NCBI RefSeq assembly: GCF_003345295.1
Contig: NZ_CP031056.1
Location: forward strand, 1,922,001-1,986,000
Length of the DNA: 64,000 bases
Reading direction: 5' to 3'
Origin: Vibrio splendidus
GTDB lineage: Bacteria > Pseudomonadota > Gammaproteobacteria > Enterobacterales > Vibrionaceae
A model generated the notes under the pieces. It was not told where the DNA came from, made no database searches, and saw only the letters and a program-made list of their open reading frames with translations. Position 1 is the stretch's first letter. Each line of letters starts with the position of its first letter. Below, piece by piece: positions 49,976 to 58,120 of the stretch. The position numbers and the translations under genes were made by a program.

Positions 49976-51748
49976 TTACTTGTACGCTAGCGCTGTTGGG
50001 GCATCGCCACGGCTTTCGGCAAGCGGTTCAAATTCATTGATAGCGTTGATCTCTACGCCCATCGCAATGTTGGTCACTCGCTCAAGAATCAGCTCAACAA
50101 CAACCGGTACTTTATGCTTGTTCATCAGCTCTTTGGCTTGCTCAAACGCCGCCGCAATTTGGTCTGGCTCACGAACTCGAATCGCCTTACAACCTAAACC
50201 TTCAACAACCGCGACATGATCAACACCGTAGCCTTCAAGCTCTGGCGCATTCTGGTTATCAAACGCCAGTTGTACACAATAATCGATATCAAATTGACGC
50301 TGTGCTTGGCGAATCAAACCTAGATACGAGTTGTTCACCAACACATGAATGTATGGCAGGTTGAATTGCGCACCTACTGCCAGTTCTTCGATCATGAATT
50401 GGAAATCGTAATCTCCAGAAATAGCAACGATATCGCGATTTGGATCAGCCGCTCTTACACCCAATGCGGCTGGTGTTGTCCAACCTAGTGGGCCAGCTTG
50501 ACCACAGTTGATCCAGTTACGCGGCTTATAAACATGCAGGAACTGAGCGGCAGCGATTTGCGACAAACCAATGGTGCTCACATAGCAAGTGTCACGACCA
50601 AACGCCTTGTTCATCTCTTCATAAACACGCATAGGTTTCATTGGTGCTTCATCGAAATTGGTTTTACGCAGCATGGTCGATTTGCGTTCCTGACACTCAC
50701 TTGCCCAAGCATTTCGGTTCGGCAGCTTGCCAGCGTCACGCCACTCTTGTGCCACTTCAACCATTAGCTCTAGCGCTGCCTTGGCATCAGAGACTATGCC
50801 TAAATCTGGGCAGAACACGCGGCCAATTTGCGTCGGTTCAATGTCGACGTGTACGAACTTGCGGCCTTCGGTGTAAACATCCACAGAACCGGTATGACGG
50901 TTAGCCCAGCGGTTACCGACACCAAACACAAAGTCAGAGTTGAGCATGGTTTCGTTACCGTAACGGTGAGAGGTTTGTAGGCCCACCATGCCTGCCATTA
51001 AGTCATGATCATCTGGAATAGAGCCCCAGCCCATCAAAGTTGGGATAACAGGAACACCAGTGATCTCGGCAAACTGTTGCAACAATTCAGACGCGCCAGC
51101 ATTAATCACGCCACCACCCGATACAATCAGCGGTTTTTCCGATTGAGACATCATGGTTAATGCTTTCTCAACCTGCGCTCGGGTTGCTTGCGGCTTATAA
51201 GGTTCTAGTGGTTCATAAGTATCGATATCAAACTCAATCTCAGCCAGCTGAACATCAATCGGTAGATCAATCAGGATTGGCCCCGGACGACCCGAACGCA
51301 TTAAATGAAAGGCTTTTTGGAATGCGCGTGGCACTTGTGCAGGTTCCAGCACCGTGGTTGCCCACTTAGTCACTGGTTTAGCGATAGATTCAATATCAAC
51401 CGCTTGGAAGTCTTCTTTATGAAGGCGAGCACGCGGAGCCTGACCTGTGATGCATAGAATTGGAATCGAATCTGCAGTCGCAGAATAAAGGCCCGTGATC
51501 ATGTCCGTTCCCGCAGGACCAGAAGTACCAATACACACACCTATATTGCCTTGATTGGTACGTGTGTACCCTTCAGCCATATGGGATGCACCCTCTACGT
51601 GACGAGCTAAGACGTGGTCGATTCCTCCGAGCTTTTTCATAGCCGCATACATAGGGTTTATTGCTGCGCCGGGAACACCAAATGCGATGTCTACACCTTC
51701 ACGTTTAAGCACTTCTACCGCTGCTTCAATCGCTTTCATAACTGCCAT
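49976..51748 (-). CDS. gcl: Glyoxylate carboligase (tartronate-semialdehyde synthase)
   Basis: Gcl joins two glyoxylates to tartronate semialdehyde and CO2 with thiamine diphosphate and FAD. The 590-residue protein has the ThDP-enzyme parts: an N-terminal PYR domain with GVPGAAINPMY (the usual catalytic Glu is replaced by Val in this family), a central FAD domain and a C-terminal PP domain with GDYDFQFMIEEL. GGAGG precedes the ATG. A TTGTATACAA site lies about 20 bases before the gene. Confidence 0.96.
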   Translation of the reverse strand: MAVMKAIEAAVEVLKREGVDIAFGVPGAAINPMYAAMKKLGGIDHVLARHVEGASHMAEGYTRTNQGNIGVCIGTSGPAGTDMITGLYSATADSIPILCITGQAPRARLHKEDFQAVDIESIAKPVTKWATTVLEPAQVPRAFQKAFHLMRSGRPGPILIDLPIDVQLAEIEFDIDTYEPLEPYKPQATRAQVEKALTMMSQSEKPLIVSGGGVINAGASELLQQFAEITGVPVIPTLMGWGSIPDDHDLMAGMVGLQTSHRYGNETMLNSDFVFGVGNRWANRHTGSVDVYTEGRKFVHVDIEPTQIGRVFCPDLGIVSDAKAALELMVEVAQEWRDAGKLPNRNAWASECQERKSTMLRKTNFDEAPMKPMRVYEEMNKAFGRDTCYVSTIGLSQIAAAQFLHVYKPRNWINCGQAGPLGWTTPAALGVRAADPNRDIVAISGDYDFQFMIEELAVGAQFNLPYIHVLVNNSYLGLIRQAQRQFDIDYCVQLAFDNQNAPELEGYGVDHVAVVEGLGCKAIRVREPDQIAAAFEQAKELMNKHKVPVVVELILERVTNIAMGVEINAINEFEPLAESRGDAPTALAYK

Positions 51749-51766
51749 TCGAACCTCCAGTTCAGA

Positions 51767-51776
51767 TTGTATACAA
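51767..51776. promoter_or_regulatory. TTGTATACAA palindrome upstream of gcl
   Basis: Perfect copy, 18 bases before the gcl start, where binding would block it. A related half site follows (TTGTGTAC). Confidence 0.7.
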
Positions 51777-51912
51777 TTAAACTAACTTTTGTGTACTATG
51801 AACCATCCTCGCTATTTATCAACCCCAAAATGAAACAATCTTGTTACATCACACGGCCACTTTGAGTAAGCACCAACCTTGAAAAGCTTACAATTCATTG
51901 CTTTACATAAAA

Positions 51913-51930
51913 TATCTTTACGTAAAAATA
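51913..51930. promoter_or_regulatory. MarR-type palindrome between gcl and aceB
   Basis: TATCTTTAC-GTAAAAATA, one mismatch from an 18-bp palindrome. The same sequence lies before the EamA transporter beside a MarR gene at 55736-55753. Confidence 0.5.
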
Positions 51931-52020
51931 AATGACAAAAAGACCAAATGATAAATAAATGTTAAATACCCTTTGCTTGTTTACAATTTATGCAATATAA
52001 ATATCCTTAAAAAGAGCATT

Positions 52021-52030
52021 TTGTATACAA
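52021..52030. promoter_or_regulatory. TTGTATACAA palindrome upstream of aceB
   Basis: Perfect copy, 31 bases before the malate synthase start. With the site at 51767 it frames the divergent gcl-aceB promoter region (51749-52061). Confidence 0.7.
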
Positions 52031-52061
52031 AGTGGCATCGTATTGTTCAAAGGAGACAACA

Positions 52062-53687
52062 ATGATGAATGACGTAAAAGAGAGAGAAGAAGTGCTGTGT
52101 ATGCAGGTACTCGGGAATATGGACAACTCCGAGTACAAAGAGATCTTGTCTAAAGATGCATTAAAATTCTTAGAAGCTCTCGTCAATAAGTTTGGAGCTC
52201 GCCGTCATGCCCTGCTAAGTGACCGCGACGTAAAACAAGCTCAATATGACGAGGGTGAGTTACCCAATTTCAGAAAGGACACCATTTCCATTCGCCAGAA
52301 TAAAGAATGGAAAGTGGCAACACCGCCGCCAGAATTACTGGATCGCCGCGTAGAGATCACCGGGCCTATCGAAAGAAAGATGGTGATCAACGCGCTAAAC
52401 TCAGGCGCGAAAGTCTTCATGTGCTGCTTTGAAGATGCGTCTTCTCCTACTTGGGCCAATATGATCGAAGGGCAAATCAACCTAAGAGACGCCAACCTTG
52501 GCACCATTAGCTATTTCGATGAGAAGAAGCAGAAGCGTTACCAATTAAACGACGATCCTGCACTGCTGATCGCTCGTCCACGTGGTATTCATTTACCTGA
52601 GCAGTCCATTCAATTCAACAATCAGCCTATCGGCGGTTGCTTGATGGACTTCGCCTTGTACTTTTTCCACAACTATCAATCACGAGCACAACAAGGTTTA
52701 GGGGTTTACTACTACATTCCCAAGCTTGAGAGCATGGAAGAAGCACAATGGTGGGACGATATTTTCAGCTTCACCGAAAACTATTTCCACGTACCCAAAG
52801 GCACCATTCGTGCGACGGTTTTGATCGAAACGCTACCAGCCGTGTTCCAGATGGAAGAGATCTTGTACGCAATGCGTGATCATATCGTAGCGATGAACTG
52901 TGGCCGTTGGGATTACATCTTCAGCTACATCAAAACGCTGAAGAACCATAAAGACCGCATCCTGCCAGATCGTCACGGCATCGGCATGGATCAAGAATTC
53001 CTCAACGCCTATAGCCAACTGTTAGTACGCACTTGTCATGCTCGCGGTGCACTGGCGATAGGTGGTATGTCAGCCTTTATTCCAGCGAAAGATCCGCAAG
53101 AGATGGCGCGTGTCACCGCCAAGGTTATCGAAGATAAGCAAAGAGAATCTCAAAACGGACACGATGGCACATGGGTCGCGCACCCTGCACTGGTTGATTT
53201 GGCAATGTCGATCTTTGATAAGCACTTAGATGGCAAAGTAAACCAAATGGATTTCCAAAGCCCAGAGCATGTGATCAACGCCGACACTCTACTCAAGCCT
53301 TGTGAGGGCAGTCGCGACGAAGCAGGAGTACGTAAAAATATACGCATCGCGCTGTATTACATCGAAGCTTGGATCCAAGGCTACGGTTGTGTACCTATCT
53401 ACGGCCTTATGGAAGATGCGGCGACCGCTGAGATCTCGAGAGCCAATATTTGGCAATGGATCCACCACGGGGTAACACTTGATGACGGCCAAACCTTTAC
53501 CAAACAACTGTTCCACTCTTGGCTTTACCAGGAGTTAGACACGATAAAACATGAAGTCGGAGACTCGCGCTATTCAGCAGGTCGATTTGAAGAGACAGCT
53601 GATCTTTTCTATCAACTTTCTACAGCCGAAGAGTTCGCCGCCTTCCTAACTTTACCCAGCTATGGGCTGTTACAAGAGTCCAGTTAG
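52062..53687 (+). CDS. aceB: Malate synthase A
   Basis: It condenses glyoxylate with acetyl-CoA to malate. The 541-residue length fits isoform A. Visible motifs are the ARPRGIHLPE segment, the metal region (MRDHIVAMNCGRWDYIFSYI) and GHDGTWVAHPALVDLA. I start at 52062 because AAAGGAG lies 7 bases ahead; an in-frame ATG at 52032 overlaps the operator region. It is not next to isocitrate lyase, so its role here is use of glyoxylate from allantoin and not the glyoxylate shunt. Confidence 0.94.
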   Translation: MMNDVKEREEVLCMQVLGNMDNSEYKEILSKDALKFLEALVNKFGARRHALLSDRDVKQAQYDEGELPNFRKDTISIRQNKEWKVATPPPELLDRRVEITGPIERKMVINALNSGAKVFMCCFEDASSPTWANMIEGQINLRDANLGTISYFDEKKQKRYQLNDDPALLIARPRGIHLPEQSIQFNNQPIGGCLMDFALYFFHNYQSRAQQGLGVYYYIPKLESMEEAQWWDDIFSFTENYFHVPKGTIRATVLIETLPAVFQMEEILYAMRDHIVAMNCGRWDYIFSYIKTLKNHKDRILPDRHGIGMDQEFLNAYSQLLVRTCHARGALAIGGMSAFIPAKDPQEMARVTAKVIEDKQRESQNGHDGTWVAHPALVDLAMSIFDKHLDGKVNQMDFQSPEHVINADTLLKPCEGSRDEAGVRKNIRIALYYIEAWIQGYGCVPIYGLMEDAATAEISRANIWQWIHHGVTLDDGQTFTKQLFHSWLYQELDTIKHEVGDSRYSAGRFEETADLFYQLSTAEEFAAFLTLPSYGLLQESS

Positions 53688-53788
53688 GACTCTTGTACCG
53701 AGATGAATCAGTCGATGATATTCACAACAAGAGTAATGATTGGCTGACTTAGCTTGGTACACAGCCCCTTGAAAAACTAGGAGATAAC

Positions 53789-54229
53789 ATGGGAAGTTTG
53801 ACTCTACAACAAGCGTTAACCATCATCGATGGAACCTTAAAAGCAGGAAGTAAGATCCACACAGAACCTTTGACGGTCGCCGTCTTAGACAGTGGTGGCA
53901 AGCTGATTTCCCTGCAACGTCAAGACGGTTCTAGCATGATGCGACCAGACATCGCGATTGCTAAAGCGTGGGGAGCTCTCGCACTGGGCTGTTCCTCTAG
54001 AAAACTCGCCCAAGATGCTGACAACCGACCAGCATTCATCTCCGCCGTAAACGTGCTGGCACACGGAAACATGGTGCCAGTACCAGGGGGGCTACTGATT
54101 CGAGACAAAGATAAAACGGTACTGGGCGCTATCGGGGTTAGCGGCGATATATCAGATATCGACGAAAGCTGCGCCATTAATGGTATTGGTTGTGCAGAGC
54201 TATTCAGTGACGAGATGCTGCAAGCTTAA
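53789..54229 (+). CDS. glcG: GlcG/HbpS family protein
   Basis: A 146-residue protein of the GlcG/HbpS (DUF336) family, often found beside glycolate and glyoxylate genes. It has LTVAVLDSGGKLISLQR near 29-45 and the late GAIGVSGDI segment. TAGGAGA lies 7 bases before the ATG. The gene lies 101 bases after aceB with no terminator between, so it is probably in the same operon. The molecular role is not established; haem binding is known for some members. Confidence 0.88.
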   Translation: MGSLTLQQALTIIDGTLKAGSKIHTEPLTVAVLDSGGKLISLQRQDGSSMMRPDIAIAKAWGALALGCSSRKLAQDADNRPAFISAVNVLAHGNMVPVPGGLLIRDKDKTVLGAIGVSGDISDIDESCAINGIGCAELFSDEMLQA

Positions 54230-54270
54230 CTCGCCAATTCACTGTACTGAAGTTCTTAAACAGAAACAAA

Positions 54271-54297
54271 AAACCGAAGCCTGAGCTTCGGTTTTTA
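54271..54297 (+). terminator. Intrinsic terminator after glcG
   Basis: AAACCGAAGC and GCTTCGGTTT form a perfect 10-bp stem with a T run. Confidence 0.9.
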
Positions 54298-54351
54298 TTC
54301 ATAAGTTGCGCCAACAACACTAACGAATAAACTGCGATTAGACAAAAACCA

Positions 54352-54789
54352 CTAACGAACAAGAACCATTAAGCGCGTCCATTTGGCGTCTTGCTTAAAC
54401 TTATTAGACAACCAATAATCAACACTAAACGATCCCGCGCCAAGTACCGCTAACGCCAAATACCCACCAGCAACAGAGACGTTTTTGTAGAAATGAATCA
54501 TTTGTCCCGATGAACTTGGGTCGAAGTGAAACATAACACCAGAAACTAAAGAGAAAAATGCAATCGAAAACGCTGTAAAGCGAGTCATAAATCCAGCTAA
54601 AATTGCAAGCCCGCCACCGAGTTCAAGCAAGATAACCAAAGGCAACAAGTGAGCACTAACTCCTTGAGATGCCATATATCCCGCAGTTCCTTCATAGCTA
54701 AATAGCTTTCCCCAACCCGCTTGAATAAACAAGTAAGCCAATAAAATACGAGCGAAAAAAGTCAGTGTGTCGTTCAATCTGGTGTTCAT
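54352..54789 (-). CDS. DoxX family membrane protein
   Basis: A 145-residue protein with four transmembrane helices and the DoxX pattern (LTFFARILLAYLFIQAGWGK, then an LLELGGGLAILAGF helix). DoxX proteins take part in redox or thiosulfate-related steps; no specific role is visible here. It is a single gene with an upstream region of over 200 bases. Confidence 0.88.
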   Translation of the reverse strand: MNTRLNDTLTFFARILLAYLFIQAGWGKLFSYEGTAGYMASQGVSAHLLPLVILLELGGGLAILAGFMTRFTAFSIAFFSLVSGVMFHFDPSSSGQMIHFYKNVSVAGGYLALAVLGAGSFSVDYWLSNKFKQDAKWTRLMVLVR

Positions 54790-55069
54790 AGTTCTAAGCC
54801 TTAATAAGTTTCATTGCCGATAGGTTATTCGACTTAGCATTAAGATGATAACGAGAAAAATAGAACAACTTGTTTGAAATTTTAGTAGACATACTCGCAT
54901 ACAAATTACTGACTAAATCCGAAGATTCAAAAGCCTCAATACTGTTACCATTGCCTTAAACTTATTGAAACACTCACTTTGAAAAAGCTAGAGAAGTGCT
55001 GGAGAGCCTCGGCTCAACCTAAGCCATCTAAATGAGTCAGAGAAATAACCCCGTTTAACAAGCACAAAA
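54790..55069. other. Intergenic region with nothing further recognisable
   Basis: It holds the DoxX promoter area. No open frame with a ribosome site and no repeat were found. Confidence 0.5.
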
Positions 55070-55095
55070 AAACCGAAGCTCATCACTTCGGTTTT
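55070..55095 (-). terminator. Intrinsic terminator of the MarR gene
   Basis: AAACCGAAG and CTTCGGTTT form a perfect stem; on the minus strand seven T follow. Confidence 0.88.
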
Positions 55096-55153
55096 CAAAT
55101 CAGTTTGAGTTAGCTCAGTTCAATAAATTCAGCAAGCCGATCCAGCCAGTCAA

Positions 55154-55636
55154 TTACTCGTAAGCACTCAGCCATGTTTTAAGCAACTGGTTAGTATTCT
55201 TCTTCTGACTAGTAGACAGTGATTTAACGAGCTTTTTCTGCGTTTCGACATGCTCTGTCATCATTTGATCAATCAGAACAAGACCATCTTTTGTTAACTG
55301 AACACTCACGCTGCGTCTGTCTTCTTTGCTGTGCTCACGACTGATCAGCCCTTTGGCTTCTAGCTTATCAAGGCGATTGGTCATCGCGCCTGATGTCAGC
55401 ATCATCGACCCGATCAGTTCTGACGGAGTCAGTCGGTAAGGCTTTCCAGAACGTCGCAACGTCGCCAGCACATCAAACTCACCCAGCTTCATGTCGTATT
55501 TTTTATGAAGCTCGGCAACTTGCGTCTCCATATACTTGGCAATACGCATAATCCGGCCCATCATTGCCATAGGCTCAGTTTCTAGCTCAGGCTTTTCCTT
55601 TGCCCATTGCTCTACTACGCGGTCGATAGCATCCAT
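55154..55636 (-). CDS. MarR family regulator
   Basis: A 160-residue MarR protein: winged helix at about residues 55-120 with LTPSELIGSMMLTSGAMTNR as recognition region and DRRSVSVQL in the wing. It diverges from an EamA transporter gene. The 123-base gap holds an 18-bp palindrome (55736-55753) and a related half site (AAAGATACTTTAC, 55687-55699), the expected place for self-control and control of the transporter. The ligand is unknown. Confidence 0.9.
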   Translation of the reverse strand: MDAIDRVVEQWAKEKPELETEPMAMMGRIMRIAKYMETQVAELHKKYDMKLGEFDVLATLRRSGKPYRLTPSELIGSMMLTSGAMTNRLDKLEAKGLISREHSKEDRRSVSVQLTKDGLVLIDQMMTEHVETQKKLVKSLSTSQKKNTNQLLKTWLSAYE

Positions 55637-55735
55637 TTGCGATCTCGCTCCGTTATTAGTCTGATTACTTCAAACTAGTTTAACATAAAGATACTTTACA
55701 ACCACTAGTTCTCAGTATACAGTTCACACAATAGT

Positions 55736-55753
55736 TATCTTAACGTAAAGATA
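55736..55753. promoter_or_regulatory. MarR operator candidate before the EamA transporter
   Basis: TATCTTAAC-GTAAAGATA, one mismatch from perfect symmetry, just before the transporter start at 55760. Confidence 0.68.
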
Positions 55754-55759
55754 TTTCAG

Positions 55760-56653
55760 ATGAACATATTATTAGCAATGATCCCCGCGTTCTTTTGGGG
55801 AACAACCTATGCAGTGACGCAATTTACGCTACAGGAGTGGCCACCATTATTATTGGGTGCTTTGCGTGCATTACCTGCTGGTTTGTTATTGCTAGCGGTA
55901 AAACCAACGCTGCCTAAAAAAGGCGAGTGGCAGATCATTTTCACATTGGGCCTTATCAATATTGCGACCTTCTTTGGCTTAATCTTCGTAATGGCGTTAA
56001 CGCTGCCTTCGGCCATCTCTGGTGTAGGCATGATCTCCGTGCCGGTGTTCGCGATGATCTTCCACTGGGTAGTGAAAAAGCAGCGTCCACATTTGATTCA
56101 AGCTCTTTCAGGTATTGGCTTGATCACCTTAGCGTGGATATTGTTTAATCCAAGTCAGATCGCATTAAACCCGATCGGTTTGGGCGCCATGTTTGCGGCA
56201 ATCATGTGTATCGTTATCGGCAGCAGCATTACCAAATCACTGGGTAATCGCATGCACTGGTGGAAAGTATTAACGTGGCAACTGATTTTGGGTGGTACGA
56301 TTTTGTCTGTCGCGTCTGGCGTTCATGCGTTCATCGACCCGCAGCCTTATGTTAACGCTGTCACTCATTTCGATTCTCGTAATGCTATGGGTCTATTGTG
56401 GGTGATTGGGCTGAACACAGCACTAGGTTATGGCATGTATGTGTGGCTGTTACAACGTATGTCAGTGGTTGATTTCACCTTCGGTGGTATTGCAAACCCA
56501 GTTGCGGGCATCGTGACCGGTATGGTGTTAATGGGTGAATCGTTTACTCCAGTCCAATATTCACTAATGACTGGCATGATCGTGATGTCACTACTACCGC
56601 AACTTATCCTTGCGGTAAGACAAACCAAACAAGTTAAGCCTGTTACGCAGTAG
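55760..56653 (+). CDS. EamA family (drug/metabolite) transporter
   Basis: A 297-residue inner-membrane protein with ten hydrophobic segments and two EamA repeats. It begins MNILLAMIPAFFWGTTYAVT, the family opening. Substrate unknown. The start has no strong ribosome site; the palindrome ends 6 bases before the ATG, so the message may be nearly leaderless. Likely repressed by the divergent MarR. Confidence 0.87.
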   Translation: MNILLAMIPAFFWGTTYAVTQFTLQEWPPLLLGALRALPAGLLLLAVKPTLPKKGEWQIIFTLGLINIATFFGLIFVMALTLPSAISGVGMISVPVFAMIFHWVVKKQRPHLIQALSGIGLITLAWILFNPSQIALNPIGLGAMFAAIMCIVIGSSITKSLGNRMHWWKVLTWQLILGGTILSVASGVHAFIDPQPYVNAVTHFDSRNAMGLLWVIGLNTALGYGMYVWLLQRMSVVDFTFGGIANPVAGIVTGMVLMGESFTPVQYSLMTGMIVMSLLPQLILAVRQTKQVKPVTQ

Positions 56654-56678
56654 ATACTGTCTCCTAAACGTATTGATA

Positions 56679-56707
56679 AAAACGCGCCTTACATAGGCGC
56701 GTTTTTG
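56679..56707. terminator. Intrinsic terminator between convergent transporters
   Basis: AACGCGCCT and AGGCGCGTT form a stem with a 5-base loop; T runs lie on both sides. Confidence 0.88.
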
Positions 56708-56745
56708 TTGGTGGCCAGGCCATCGGTGAACCAAAGAATCACGCC

Positions 56746-58029
56746 CTACTCAATATGTCGAACCTTGGTCATCAACAGGGCTAAAGCAGTAAATAATTGA
56801 ATAATGAAGCAGAGAACAAAGATATTGGGTACGCCGAATTCTGATACCAAATAACCAGAAGCCGCCAAACCAAAGGGCATCACTAATTTAAACAGAGACC
56901 CAGTAATACCTGCAACTCGGCCTAAATGTTGCTCATCGAAAACTTCTTGGCGGTAACTCCAGATGCAAATACTGCTGTACACGCCAATCGCACTCACCCA
57001 CATAAAGGCGCCCATTAATGCCCATTTACCATCAAGACTAAACAGCCCATCACCAACAAAAGATGACATTAAAAATCCGCTAGCTTGGACGCCGTCTATG
57101 AATAATACAGGAATAATAAAACCGACCGCTTCAAGTGCAATAGAGACCATAAGTAAAACACCTAAGCCAATGCGTTGACGAACTTTGTCAGCAGTAAACG
57201 AACCTAACAGCCCTCCGATTCCAGATGCTGCAATCAGGTAGCCCACCTCCATATGGTTTAAAGTCAGCTCTGCTTTTGCAAAGTAGATAGCTTGAATCCA
57301 AAATACCGCTCCCGTGGTATTTATCACCATCACCGTTAAGGTAATGTGCCACATGTTCTTGTTCGCATACAAGATCAGCCAACCCTCTTTCAGTGCGCTA
57401 ATCACCGACTGATGAGCAACGGGCGTAGACGGTTTGAATTCCAATTTATTGAGCTGCCAAAACGCTAGCACATACATCACTGCAATAAGTAAAAACACAT
57501 TATGTAACGCGGATAACAGAAGCAGACCACCTGACAAAACCGGACCGACCGTTTCTAGCAAACTGTACAAGGAGCTCATTCTCGCGGTGGCGGTATTTTG
57601 CATGTGCTGAGGTAAAACATTTTTCATCATCCCGATACGCGCATTGTGATAACCATAGTTAAACGCCATCATAAAGAATGCACACGGGAACAAAGCATAT
57701 AGAGGGTTAGAAAGCCAACGCACTGCAATATATGAGACAACTAACACCAACACTTGCCCAAGTAACATGCATTGCGACCACTGCTTCTTATTGAATTTAT
57801 CAACCCACACACCAATGAACAGCGCCAATAAAAGATTGGGTAAAAACTCCACCGCTCTCATCCAGCCCATCATCTCTGAAGACTGCGTTAACTCGTACAC
57901 CAACAACGGCAGAGCAAGGTCATAAACCTTGGTCCCAAAAGCGACGAAGAACGCCGTCGAAAACAACACAATAAAGCTCGAGCTTTTCCAAATAGAGGAC
58001 GTCGCCTCTGCTTTATTTACACTTTCCAT
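56746..58029 (-). CDS. MFS transporter
   Basis: A 427-residue major-facilitator protein with about twelve helices and the family loop motif near WVDKFNKKQWSQ. It resembles drug or sugar efflux members (enterobactin-exporter-like MFS_3). AAAGGAATG precedes the ATG. It diverges from an SgrR-like regulator with 91 bases between; in E. coli SgrR acts with the sugar exporter SetA, so a similar export role under this regulator is a fair guess. Confidence 0.87.
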   Translation of the reverse strand: MESVNKAEATSSIWKSSSFIVLFSTAFFVAFGTKVYDLALPLLVYELTQSSEMMGWMRAVEFLPNLLLALFIGVWVDKFNKKQWSQCMLLGQVLVLVVSYIAVRWLSNPLYALFPCAFFMMAFNYGYHNARIGMMKNVLPQHMQNTATARMSSLYSLLETVGPVLSGGLLLLSALHNVFLLIAVMYVLAFWQLNKLEFKPSTPVAHQSVISALKEGWLILYANKNMWHITLTVMVINTTGAVFWIQAIYFAKAELTLNHMEVGYLIAASGIGGLLGSFTADKVRQRIGLGVLLMVSIALEAVGFIIPVLFIDGVQASGFLMSSFVGDGLFSLDGKWALMGAFMWVSAIGVYSSICIWSYRQEVFDEQHLGRVAGITGSLFKLVMPFGLAASGYLVSEFGVPNIFVLCFIIQLFTALALLMTKVRHIE

Positions 58030-58120
58030 TTTTCATTCCTTTTAAAAACAATCGAATAACCCTATTATCGAGATTAAAAGATGAAGAAAAATAGAAAGAT
58101 TAAGCAAGGATTTCACCTTT

